Shown here piece after piece: positions 39,058-47,600 of a stretch of 64,000 nucleotides of DNA. The DNA comes from Sandaracinaceae bacterium. Its GTDB lineage: Bacteria > Myxococcota_A > Polyangia > Polyangiales > Houyiibacteriaceae. Position numbers and translations under genes: made by a program. Within the stretch, counting starts at the first letter, position 1; every line of letters begins with the position of its first letter. A model generated the notes under the pieces. That model saw only the letters and a list, made by a program, of their open reading frames with translations, did no database searches and was not told the origin of the DNA. The stretch is taken from positions 930,001-994,000 of the forward strand of contig JACKEI010000001.1 of the NCBI GenBank assembly GCA_020633075.1. The letters are read 5' to 3'.

Positions 39058-42000
39058 GTGACCGAGGCCGTGGAGAAGTTCATCGAGCGTTGGGAGAAGA
39101 GCGGCGGGTCTGAGCGCGCGAACTACCAGCTCTTCCTCACCGAGCTGTGCGCGCTCCTCGAATTGCCCATGCCCGACCCCGCCGGGGACGACACGCGCGA
39201 CAACGGCTATGTCTTTGAACGGCGAGTGGTCATGCACCAATCGGATGGCAGCTCGGGGAGCGGCTTCATCGACCTGTACCGGCGAGGCGCCTTCGTCTGC
39301 GAGGCGAAGCAGACCGGCAAGGTCCTTGACTCGACCGGCTGGGACAGGGCGATGCTCCGCGCACAGAATCAGGCGGACCAGTATGCTCGCGCACTGCCGG
39401 CCGGAGAGGGGCGGCCCCCATTCATCGTCGTCACCGACGTCGGCCGCAGCATCGAACTCTACGCGGAGTTCAGCAGGTCGGGCGCCACGTACACGCCGTT
39501 CCCGGACGCGCGCACGCACCGCATCAAGCTTCAGGACCTTCGCCACGAGGCGGTGCGGGAGCGCATTCGCGCGGTGTGGCTCGACCCGCTCTCGCTCGAC
39601 CCCACGCGGAAGTCGGCACGGGTCACGCGAGATATCGCCGACCGCCTGGCCAAGCTGGCGAAGTCCCTCGAGGGGCAGGGGCACGCCCCTGAGACGGTCG
39701 CCGGGTTTCTCATGCGCGCGATGTTCACGATGTTCGCCGAGGACGTTGGGCTTATCCCCCTTCGGAGCTTCACGGAGTTGCTGGAGAGCCTGCGCGACAA
39801 CGTGAAGACCTTCGTCCCGATGGTCGAGGGTCTGTGGCGCGACATGGACAAGGGCGGCTTTTCCGTGGCCCTTCGGACAGACGTGCTGCGGTTCAACGGC
39901 GGGCTCTTCGCCCTGCAGGGGGCGCTCGCGATCGACCGCGACCAGCTCGAGCTGCTGATCGACGCAGCGCACGCCGATTGGCGCTACGTCGAGCCAGCCA
40001 TCTTTGGCACCCTGCTCGAGCGGGCGCTTGACCCACGCGAGCGCCACAAGCTGGGTGCGCACTACACCCCGCGTGCGTACGTCGAGCGCCTCATTCTGCC
40101 GACCGTCATGGAGCCGCTTCGGGCGGAGTGGCGCGAGGTCCAAGCCGCGGCCCTGGCCTTCGAGCAACAGGGCAAGCGCAAGGACGCCCAGGCCGAGGTA
40201 CAGGCGTTTCACCGCCACCTTGCGACCGTCCGCGTCCTTGACCCAGCATGTGGAAGCGGCAACTTCTTGTACGTCACGCTCGAGCACATGAAGCGCCTGG
40301 AGGGCGAGGTGCTGAACCTGCTCCATGACTTGGGGCTCTCGCAGGCGGGTCTCAACCTTGAAGGTGAGAGCTTCGCTGTGACGCCAGATCAGTTCCTGGG
40401 CATCGAGCTCAACCCCCGCGCTGCGCGAATCGCTGAGATGGTGCTGTGGATCGGGTACCTGCAGTGGCACTTCCGGACTCACGGCACCACCAATCCACCG
40501 GAGCCGGTGCTCCACGACTATCACAACATCGAGAACCGGGATGCCCTGCTGGACTACGATGCGGAGGAGCTCGTCAGGGACGAGAGCGGCAAGCCCGTCA
40601 CACGGTGGGATGGGGTGAGCTTCAAGCCAAGCCCGGTGACGGGCGAGGCCATTCCGGACGAGTCGAAGCAGGTAGTGCACCACCGGCACGTGAATCCGCG
40701 GAAGGCGGCGTGGCCGGCGGCGGACTACATCGTGGGGAACCCGCCGTTCGTGGGCGGGTGGAAGGTTCGCGATGCCCTGGGCGATGGGTACGTGGAGGCG
40801 CTCTGGGGCGTCTTCCCGCACATCCCTCAGAAGGCGGATCTCGTCATGTATTGGTGGGACATAGCGGCGGATCAGGTTCGCCATGGGAGCGCGCAACGCT
40901 TCGGGTTCATCACCACAAACAGCATTCGCCAGGTGTTCCAGCGGCGAGTGGTCGAACGACACCTCGAGGACTCCACTGCACCCTTGTCCATCGCCTTTGC
41001 GATACCCGACCATCCATGGGTTGATGCGACGGATGGAGCTGCTGTTCGAATCGCGATGACGGTATGCGTTGGTGGTGAGACCGAGGGAGTCCGCCACGAT
41101 GTGCGGGCGGAGACCGAGTCAGGCGACATTGAGTTGGAGGTGTTGCTCAGCGCGACCGTTGGGAAGATCCACCCAGACCTCCGGGTCGGAGCTGCCGTCA
41201 CAACGGCCACTGCACTCCACGCGAACAAGGGCATCAGCTCCCCGGGTGTCCAACTCTACGGCAAGGGATTTGTGCTAGAGGAAGCCGAAGCCCGTGCGAT
41301 GGTTGACGCTTCGCCTACCTCGCAGACGCGTGTCATGCGTCCGTACGCGAACGCACGCGACGTCATGCAGAAGCATCGTGGCCACTACGTGATCGACTTC
41401 TTCGGGATGTCGGAGACCGAAGCGCGCAGGGCGCACCCTGCTGCGTTTCAGCACGTTCTGGAGAACGTGAAGCCTGTTCGCGCAGTCAACAGACGGCCCG
41501 CAATTCGGGACGTCTGGTGGCGATTCGGCTGGGAGCGCCCGATGCTCCGGGCCATGCTGGCCGGGGTCGGGCGCTTCATCAGCACGCCCGAGACCTGCAA
41601 GCACCGAGTGTTCGTGAGTTGGGACCACGAAACCCTCCCGGACAACATGTTGACGGTCATCGCGGTTGAAGATTGGCACCTACACGGCGTGCTCTCGAGT
41701 CGGCTTCACATCGCTTGGGCTCTTGCGACCGGCGGACGCCTGGGCGTAGGCAACGATCCTCGATACAACAAGACTCGTTGCTTCGAGCCTTTCCCCTTTC
41801 CCCATGCCTCCGTCGACCAACAGGCGCGCATCGGTGACCTCGCCGAAGAGATCGACGCCCTCCGTAAGCGACAGCAGGCTGCGTACTCGGACCTCACGCT
41901 CACCGGGATTTACAATGTCCTCGAGAAGCTCCGCACCGGACAGGAGCTGTCAGACAAGGAGCGCGTCATCCACGAGCAAGGCATCGTGTCTGTCCTTCGG

Positions 42001-42513
42001 GACCTCCACGACCAGCTCGACGCTGCCGTCTTCGACGCCTACGGGTGGGGTGACCTCGGCCAGATCCTTGTCGGCCGCCCGGGCGCGACGACGCCGCTCC
42101 CAGACAAGCCTGACGACCAGGCCGAGGCCGAGGAGGAGCTTCTGCGACGACTAGTGGCGCTGAATGCCGAGCGCGCTGCAGAAGAAGCGCAGGGTCATGT
42201 TCGATGGCTTCGCCCCGAGTTCCAGGCCCCCGATGAGGCCAGGTCACAAGGCGAGTTCGAGGGGTTGGAGCCCACCGAGGAATCCGAGGTCGCCCCTGCA
42301 GCCAAGAAGGCGACCAAGTCCAGTTGGCCCAAAGCGATGCGCGACCAGGTCGCCGCCGTGCGCTCCGCGCTCGAGCGGGGCGCTGCGACCCCGGAAGCTA
42401 TTGCCGGTCAATTCAAGCGCAACCCTGAGGTGGCGGTGCGCTCGGTGCTCGAGGCCCTCCAAGAACTCGGTATGGTGCGTGAGGAAGGTGCGGTCTACCG
42501 GCTCGCCTCGTGA
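39058..42513 (+). CDS. MmeI-like single-chain restriction endonuclease/adenine methyltransferase (type IIG/IIL)
   Basis: The N-terminus has a nuclease site D-x9-E-x-K (Asp72, Glu82, Lys84; FIDLYRRGAFVCEAKQ), the spacing known from MmeI. The methylase part has motif I DPACGSGNF at 395-403 and motif IV NPPF at 561-564, the amino-methyltransferase type, so N6-adenine methylation is likely. A target-recognition region follows (about 640-930), where GC content looks lower than around it. A final ~60 residues resemble a winged helix (DQVAAVRSALERGAATPEAI, NPEVAVRSVLEALQEL). One protein should cut unmodified DNA and protect its own. The GTG at 39058 has AAAGGGG before it; a GTG at 39007 is less likely. 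Confidence 0.88.
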   Translation: MTEAVEKFIERWEKSGGSERANYQLFLTELCALLELPMPDPAGDDTRDNGYVFERRVVMHQSDGSSGSGFIDLYRRGAFVCEAKQTGKVLDSTGWDRAMLRAQNQADQYARALPAGEGRPPFIVVTDVGRSIELYAEFSRSGATYTPFPDARTHRIKLQDLRHEAVRERIRAVWLDPLSLDPTRKSARVTRDIADRLAKLAKSLEGQGHAPETVAGFLMRAMFTMFAEDVGLIPLRSFTELLESLRDNVKTFVPMVEGLWRDMDKGGFSVALRTDVLRFNGGLFALQGALAIDRDQLELLIDAAHADWRYVEPAIFGTLLERALDPRERHKLGAHYTPRAYVERLILPTVMEPLRAEWREVQAAALAFEQQGKRKDAQAEVQAFHRHLATVRVLDPACGSGNFLYVTLEHMKRLEGEVLNLLHDLGLSQAGLNLEGESFAVTPDQFLGIELNPRAARIAEMVLWIGYLQWHFRTHGTTNPPEPVLHDYHNIENRDALLDYDAEELVRDESGKPVTRWDGVSFKPSPVTGEAIPDESKQVVHHRHVNPRKAAWPAADYIVGNPPFVGGWKVRDALGDGYVEALWGVFPHIPQKADLVMYWWDIAADQVRHGSAQRFGFITTNSIRQVFQRRVVERHLEDSTAPLSIAFAIPDHPWVDATDGAAVRIAMTVCVGGETEGVRHDVRAETESGDIELEVLLSATVGKIHPDLRVGAAVTTATALHANKGISSPGVQLYGKGFVLEEAEARAMVDASPTSQTRVMRPYANARDVMQKHRGHYVIDFFGMSETEARRAHPAAFQHVLENVKPVRAVNRRPAIRDVWWRFGWERPMLRAMLAGVGRFISTPETCKHRVFVSWDHETLPDNMLTVIAVEDWHLHGVLSSRLHIAWALATGGRLGVGNDPRYNKTRCFEPFPFPHASVDQQARIGDLAEEIDALRKRQQAAYSDLTLTGIYNVLEKLRTGQELSDKERVIHEQGIVSVLRDLHDQLDAAVFDAYGWGDLGQILVGRPGATTPLPDKPDDQAEAEEELLRRLVALNAERAAEEAQGHVRWLRPEFQAPDEARSQGEFEGLEPTEESEVAPAAKKATKSSWPKAMRDQVAAVRSALERGAATPEAIAGQFKRNPEVAVRSVLEALQELGMVREEGAVYRLAS

Positions 42514-42543
42514 GGGCTGCGCCCGGTACCTCGTGAAAAGGCA

Positions 42544-42573
42544 GACCCCGCCCACGTAGTCGTGAGCGGGGTC
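42544..42573 (+). terminator. Hairpin after the restriction-modification gene
   Basis: GACCCCGC pairs with GCGGGGTC over a 14-base loop, 31 bases after the stop. No T-run follows, so termination efficiency is uncertain. Confidence 0.45.
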
Positions 42574-42700
42574 GAAGAGGTCGGGCCCGGGAGTGCAAGG
42601 AGGGGAGGGACTGCATTTGTCCCAAGGCCCGTGGGCGCCGTCTCCAGCGCCGAGGAGAATCTGTTCGACGCAACGAAGTCCGTCAAGCCTGGGTTGAGCT

Positions 42701-43060
42701 TTGGGCACACGCATCGCGCTGCACGCGGGCAAGACACTCGACTGCGAAGCGGTCGATGACCTCCGCGGCTCCTACCCACTCCCCGACGCCTACGTGCTCG
42801 GCGCCGTGGAGGCCGTGGCCACCGTGGCGGGCTGGGTGAACGACGCGTGCCGCGGCGCCCGGGCGCCCGGCACGGACATGGCGGTCGTCGAGGCGGCGCG
42901 TGAGCACGAGCTGTACTGCGGCCCCATCGGTTGGGTCCTGACGAACGTTGTCGCGCTTCCGGAGCCCGTGCCGTGTCGCGGCTTTCAGAAGCTATGGACG
43001 CTGCTGGCCGACGTGGAGCGCGCGGTTCTCGCCCAGCTGGGGCCCGGGATCGTCCCGTGA
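42701..43060 (+). pseudogene. N-terminally truncated ASCH-domain protein
   Basis: The C-terminal two thirds of an ASCH fold are clear: GTRIALHAGK, PDAYVLGAVEAVATVAGW, and the typical ending YCGPIGWVLTNVVALPEPVP followed by GFQKLW. The family's N-terminal part, including the GxKxxExR motif, is missing. A TGA stop lies in frame two codons before the TTG at 42701, and the codons before that show no ASCH similarity. The break is therefore near 42698. ASCH proteins bind RNA or act in nucleoside chemistry. The stop overlaps the excisionase GTG (GTGA), which may be why the remnant frame is kept open. Confidence 0.6.
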
Positions 43061-43530
43061 GTCCGTGGCTCACCATCGATGCAGCCGCCGAGCACATCGG
43101 CTTCACGCCCTCGGGCGTGCGCAGCGCCATCGCCCGCGGCGAGCTCGTGCCCGACGGGCGCGGCGCGCGCTACGTCGCCCTGTTCCGAGTGGAGACCCTC
43201 GACCGCTTCCTGGTGGCCCGGGCGGAGCGCTATGCTCCCCGGCATCACGGGACACCCGAGGCATCTGGAGGAGATCACGATGATCAAGACCAAGTACCCC
43301 GGCGTGCAACGCATCGCTCCGGGGCGGTACCAGCTGAGACTCAAGAAGAAAGACCCCCGCACCGGGAAGATGCGAGACACCTATCGGAGAGTGGACGCCC
43401 AGTCGGACGTGCACGCCTCCGAGACCCGCGCGCAGCTGCTGAGGGAGGTCATGTCCCCCTCCGCACCAGCGCGCGTCAGAGTCGCCGATGCCGCGACCTC
43501 GTGGCTACGTTCGAAGCTGAGCACGCTTAG
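43057..43530 (+). CDS. Excisionase-like helix-turn-helix protein
   Basis: The first ~65 residues are an AlpA/excisionase-type winged HTH: WLTIDAAAEHIGFTPSGVRS, AIARGELVPDGRGARYVALF, then the wing and helix VETLDRFLVARAERY. It would bind the arm sites and steer the integrase toward excision. The frame then stays open for another 90 codons that overlap the integrase gene out of phase and look like random coding. The functional protein may end earlier through an unseen frameshift, or the overlap may be real. The GTG start overlaps the ASCH remnant stop. Confidence 0.6.
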   Translation: MSPWLTIDAAAEHIGFTPSGVRSAIARGELVPDGRGARYVALFRVETLDRFLVARAERYAPRHHGTPEASGGDHDDQDQVPRRATHRSGAVPAETQEERPPHREDARHLSESGRPVGRARLRDPRAAAEGGHVPLRTSARQSRRCRDLVATFEAEHA

Positions 43531-44431
43531 GCCGTCCACTCGGGACACCTACGCGCTGGCCCTCGACCACCTGGTCAATGGGCTGGGCGACTTCTACGTG
43601 GACGCGGTGACGCTGCAAGACCTGGCCACCTGGCGAGACTCCATGGTGGGCAAGCCAGTGACCATCAACGGGCGCCTGCGTGTCGCGAAGACCTTCTTCG
43701 CCGACATGAGCGCCGACACCGGCCAAGCGAGCCCGGCCGCCCGCCTGCGCACCCTTCCGGTGCCCGAGCGGACGGACGACGAGTCGAACGTGCTCAGCCG
43801 CGAGGAGCTCACCCGAGTACTCCACGCGCTGCGCGCCGACAGCCCACAGTGGTACCCTCTGATCCTCACGCTGGTCCTGACCGGCATGCGCTTCGGCGAG
43901 GCCACGGCCCTCGAGTGGGACGACATCAAGGACGACCGCATCCACGTCGTGCGCGCCCAGGTGCGCGGCAAGGTCGGTCCCACCAAGACCAAGACGCGGC
44001 GCACCGTGCCGCTGCTGCCCGAGCTCGCGGCCATCCTGCGCGAGCACCGGCTGGACCTCGTGCGGCGCCAAGCGCCAGGACTGGACGAGGGGAGGGTGTT
44101 CCCCTCCGCCGTCGGGACCTACCTGCGGACACCCGGGGTGCGCAAGGCGTTCATCAAGGCGCTCGCGGCCGCTGGCGTACGCCGGCGGGTCACGCTGCAC
44201 GGGATGCGCCGCACCCTCAACAACGAACTCCGCAAGAGCGCGGACGGCATGGTCGTCCGGGCGATCACGGGGCACGTCACCGAGGCCATGACCGAGCACT
44301 ACTCGCACGTGGCCTTCGAAGAGCGTCTCGCCGCCGTTGCCTCCCTCCGGGTGGGAACTTTGGTGGGAACCCCGTCGACGGAAGCGAAACGGCCGGCTGG
44401 AGCTGCAACTCCAACCGGCCGAGATAACTAA
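43280..44431 (+). CDS. int: Tyrosine recombinase (phage-type integrase)
   Basis: ATG 43280 follows GGAGGAG at good spacing and gives 383 residues: an arm-binding N-terminus (MIKTKYPGVQRIAPGRYQLR), a SAM-like core-binding domain (about 75-165) and the catalytic domain. The catalytic set is complete: Arg204 (TGMRFGEA), Lys236/238 (TKTKTRRT), His307 and Arg310 (LHGMRR), His332 (TGH) and nucleophile Tyr341 (EHYSHV). It recombines attP with the tRNA-Gly 3' end. The last residues (KRPAGAATPTGR) are encoded by the hairpin that also resembles the tRNA terminator, and the stop lies eight bases from the att repeat. Confidence 0.92.
   Translation: MIKTKYPGVQRIAPGRYQLRLKKKDPRTGKMRDTYRRVDAQSDVHASETRAQLLREVMSPSAPARVRVADAATSWLRSKLSTLRPSTRDTYALALDHLVNGLGDFYVDAVTLQDLATWRDSMVGKPVTINGRLRVAKTFFADMSADTGQASPAARLRTLPVPERTDDESNVLSREELTRVLHALRADSPQWYPLILTLVLTGMRFGEATALEWDDIKDDRIHVVRAQVRGKVGPTKTKTRRTVPLLPELAAILREHRLDLVRRQAPGLDEGRVFPSAVGTYLRTPGVRKAFIKALAAAGVRRRVTLHGMRRTLNNELRKSADGMVVRAITGHVTEAMTEHYSHVAFEERLAAVASLRVGTLVGTPSTEAKRPAGAATPTGRDN
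44350..44370. repeat. Arm-type repeat at right end of element
   Basis: This 21-bp copy contains GTGGGAACTTTGGTGGGAAC, identical to 38932-38952 and in the same orientation. It lies inside the integrase coding region near its end (VGTLVGT). Confidence 0.65.
44391..44420 (-). terminator. Hairpin behind the rebuilt tRNA-Gly, inside the integrase end
   Basis: Arms GGCCGG/CCGGCC and GGAG/CTCC match the stem of the left hairpin, while the loop differs. On the minus strand it lies 23 bases after the tRNA 3' end and should end the tRNA transcript. On the plus strand it codes the C-terminus of the integrase. Confidence 0.6.
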
Positions 44432-44438
44432 CAAAACA

Positions 44439-44489
44439 CTTGAGCGGGCGATGGGATTCGAACCCACGACATCCAGCATGGGAAGCTGG
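44439..44489 (-). repeat. attR: 51-bp repeat forming the 3' part of tRNA-Gly(CCC)
   Basis: This is the element-borne copy that completes the tRNA after integration. It is identical to 38779-38829 over 51 bases, then diverges at 44490, inside the anticodon-arm region on the 5' side. Confidence 0.9.
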
Positions 44490-44515
44490 CACTCTACCAA
44501 CTGAGTTACACCCGC
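44443..44515 (-). tRNA. tRNA-Gly (anticodon CCC)
   Basis: A complete cloverleaf: acceptor GCGGGTG/CGCCCGC with one G-T wobble, D arm ACTCAGTTGGTAGAGT, anticodon stem CCAGC/GCTGG around TTCCCAT (anticodon CCC), and T arm GTGGG TTCGAAT CCCAT. The CCA is not encoded. It is the integration target of the element and remains intact because the element supplies the 3' half. Confidence 0.95.
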
Positions 44516-44526
44516 GAGGGAGACGG

Positions 44527-44555
44527 AAACTAGGCTGGCGGTTGGGGGGTGTCAA
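44527..44555 (-). promoter_or_regulatory. Sigma-70-type promoter of tRNA-Gly
   Basis: On the minus strand TTGACA (44555-44550) and TAGTTT (44532-44527) are 17 bases apart. The -10 ends 11 bases before the tRNA 5' end, so transcription would start just before the tRNA. Confidence 0.7.
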
Positions 44556-44647
44556 GGGTTGGCGAGCGTCCGGAGCGACGAAACTCGAAGAGACCCAAAT
44601 GTGGGGAAACTGGCCACGTTCGGTGGGATGCGTACACTCGGGCGGAC

Positions 44648-47600
44648 GTGCCTCAGCAACCCCATGACACCGCGCTCGGGCTCGCGCGCCAGCGCTTCGT
44701 AGACAGCCTGCCCAAGAAGGCGAGCGAGCTGCGTGGTGCGCTCGCGCTGTTGGTGGGTAGCCCCGAGAGCGCGCGTCCGCGCGATGACTTCCGCGCCCGG
44801 CTGCAGGCGCTGTATGCCTCGGCGCAGGTGTTTCGTATGGCGGGGCTGGTCTCGGCGTTGTCCGAGGGGGTGCACACGCTGGAGGCGGCGCGCGACGAGG
44901 CCCGCCCCGTGACACAGTCCGAGCTGGACGAGCTGACGCACCTGGTGGCCACGCTGCCTTCACTAGCCGACGGCGGCGCCGCCGTGCGCCCGTCCATGGT
45001 GGCGCCTCCCAGCACGGCCTCGGTGCGCCCGTCTGCGGCCCCCGCGCCCATCGTGCACGTAGGGTCCACGCCTCCCGGCCCGCTGACCACCTCCATCACG
45101 GCGCCGCCTGTGTCGGCCCGGCCCCCGGCGCGTCCGCACAAGCCCACCATGATGGGCTTCCAGCCACCGCCGGGCTTGCGCGCGCCGGCTCCCCCCAGCG
45201 TGGGCTCGGGCTCCGCGCAGGCACCCGCGCCCCCGGCCCCGCGTCCCAAGGTCCCCACCGTCGCGTCCCGCGAGGCCGAGGTCATCCCGGTGAAGCCGCC
45301 TGCGCCCTTCACCACCACCTCACCGGCCAGCGTGGGACCGCCCCGGCCCACGGCAGAGCCGCCGCCCAGCACCACCAGCGCGGGCGGCTACAGCGCGCCC
45401 GTGCAGTCCATCGTCAGCGCGTTGGTGTGCACGGACACCGCCAGTGAGGCCCTCATCCGCGCCGCGCTCCCCCCGGAGCGCTTCGAGGTGCTGACCGCCA
45501 CGACCGCCGAGGAGGCCACCCAGCTGGCCTGGACCAGCGCGCCGGACCTCATCCTGGCGGACGCCACGCTGTGCATGGGCCCCAACGGGCTCTTGGCGCG
45601 CCTGCGCCGGGACGCGCTCACGGACTTCGTGCCCGTGGTGGTGCTCTTCCAGCCCGGGGTGCCCGTAGACGCCATCGCCCTCCGGCAGGCCGGCGCGGTG
45701 GACTCCCTGCGCAAGCCGCTGCTGATGAAGACCATCTTGCAGACGGTGCACCGCGTGGCGGACCTGGGCGAGGCCGCCACGTGGGCGCCGCTGGGGGACC
45801 TGACCGTCAACGACGTGGCCGAGCGCATCGCCGCGGAGATCCGTCGCGGTCTGGTGCTGTCGGCCGACCGTGGGCCCGACGTGGCCGTGCCCCTCGGGGA
45901 CGGCAGCGAGGTGCTGGCCGCCGCGTGGGCCGCCATCGCCCGCGTGCGCGCCCACCTGTCCGAGCGCTCCTCCGGGCGCGTGCACTTCCGAGACCCGGCC
46001 GGCCGCCGTGGTCCCTCGCTGGTCTCTCTGCACGACCTCGAACCCACCGCCGAAGAAGAGGCGCGCGACTCGGCCACCGAGGCCGAGATCTCGCTGCGCG
46101 GGCGCCGGGTGATCGTGGCCGACGACGACCCGGCCGTGCGCTGGTTCTTTGCGCAGCTGCTGGAAGAAGAGGGCGCGCACGTGGTGCAGGCCGAGGACGG
46201 CGTGGTGGCGCTGGCCGCCGCGCGCGCGGAGCCCCCGGACGTCATCGTCAGCGACATCCTGATGCCCAACATGGACGGGCTCGCGCTCTGCCGTGCGCTC
46301 TCGCGCGACCCGAGCGTGTCGGAGACCCCGGTCATCCTCCTGAGCTGGCGCGAGGACTTCCTGTCGCGCATGCGCGAGCTGCGCGCCGGTGCCCGCGGCT
46401 ACCTCCGCAAGGAGGCCGAGTCCACGCAGATCCTGGCCAAGGTGCGCGAGGTGCTGCGTGCCCGCGCCCAGTTCGAGGCGCGCCTGCGTGCGGGCGGCGC
46501 GGTGCGTGGCCGCGTCGAGGGGCTGGGCATCCCCTGCCTGCTCTCCACCGTGCAGCGCGAGCGCGAGCACGCTCTCCTCACGGTGCGCGACGCCTTCAAC
46601 CTCTTCGAGGTGGAGATCCAAGACCGCCAGATCGTGTCGGTGTCCAGCACCGCCACCGACGGGGGCTTCTCTCGCGGTGACCGCGCGCTGCGCGTGCTGG
46701 CGGGCGTCACCACCGGCCGCTTCGCCATCGAGGAGCTGGACCCCAGCGTGCGCCACAGCATGGCGGGTGGGGCGCCTCGTGTGAGCCTGGCGGAGGCCTG
46801 CGCGCGTCTCGGCGCGCTGATCGACTCGGTGTCGGGCGAGGCGCTCGCCAACGTGGACTCGCTCGGCCTCGACGAAGACGCGCTGGACTCGTTCCAGGCG
46901 TCGGCGCCGGGTGAAGTGGGCGCCGTCGCGGCGGCGCTGAGCGCGGGCCAGACGCCACGGCAGCTCTTGGTGAGCAGCGTGCACGCGCCACAGGCCGTGG
47001 AGGCCGCGCTGATCGAGCTGGCGCGGCGCGGCGTGATCCTGGGGGTGCGCGACGCACACGGCGTGGACCTGGTCGCCACGTCCCTGAGCGAGCGGGAAGA
47101 GGCGCTGGCCCACAGCCACGCCATGGCGGAAGAGGCCGACGGACTGCCGCTTGACGACGAGCCGGTGCTGCTGGTTCCGGCGCAGAGCGCGCCTGCGCAC
47201 GCGGAGCCGGTGCCCTTGATGCCGTCCGCGCGCGCCCCGGAGACCGAGCCCGTGCCGCTGGTGCAGCCACCGGTAGCGCTGCCCCTCGAGGGTCAGCCCA
47301 GCGCCACGGACGCGGCGTATGACTCCGACGACGACGAGGACGGTGGCCATGAGGACGACTCCGGGGAGTACGAGACCGATGCGTCGCGCGAGCCGCGCGA
47401 AGGCTTTGGCCCGCTCACGTGGTTCGCGATGCTCTTCATGCTCGCGGCGGTTGGCTACGTTGGCTACATGATGATCGTCGAGAGCAACCGCGGCGGCGCC
47501 ACCGAGCCCGCCGACGGTCTGGCTCCGGCTGTCGAGGGCGCCGACGAGGGGGAGGGCGCTGAAGGCGTGGATCCCGCCCCCACCGGCACGGAGGATGACG

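Larger units (their letters stand above)
38830..44489. mobile_element. 5.66-kb integrative element in tRNA-Gly(CCC)
   Basis: The element is bounded by the 51-bp direct repeats, 5660 bases apart. It contains, all on the plus strand, an MmeI-like restriction-modification gene, a truncated ASCH-domain gene, an excisionase-like gene and a tyrosine integrase whose stop is eight bases from the right repeat. It carries no replication, conjugation or capsid gene, so it would need a helper to move between cells. The integrated copy rebuilds a full tRNA at the right end. The remnant and hairpin at the left are host sequence. Confidence 0.88.
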
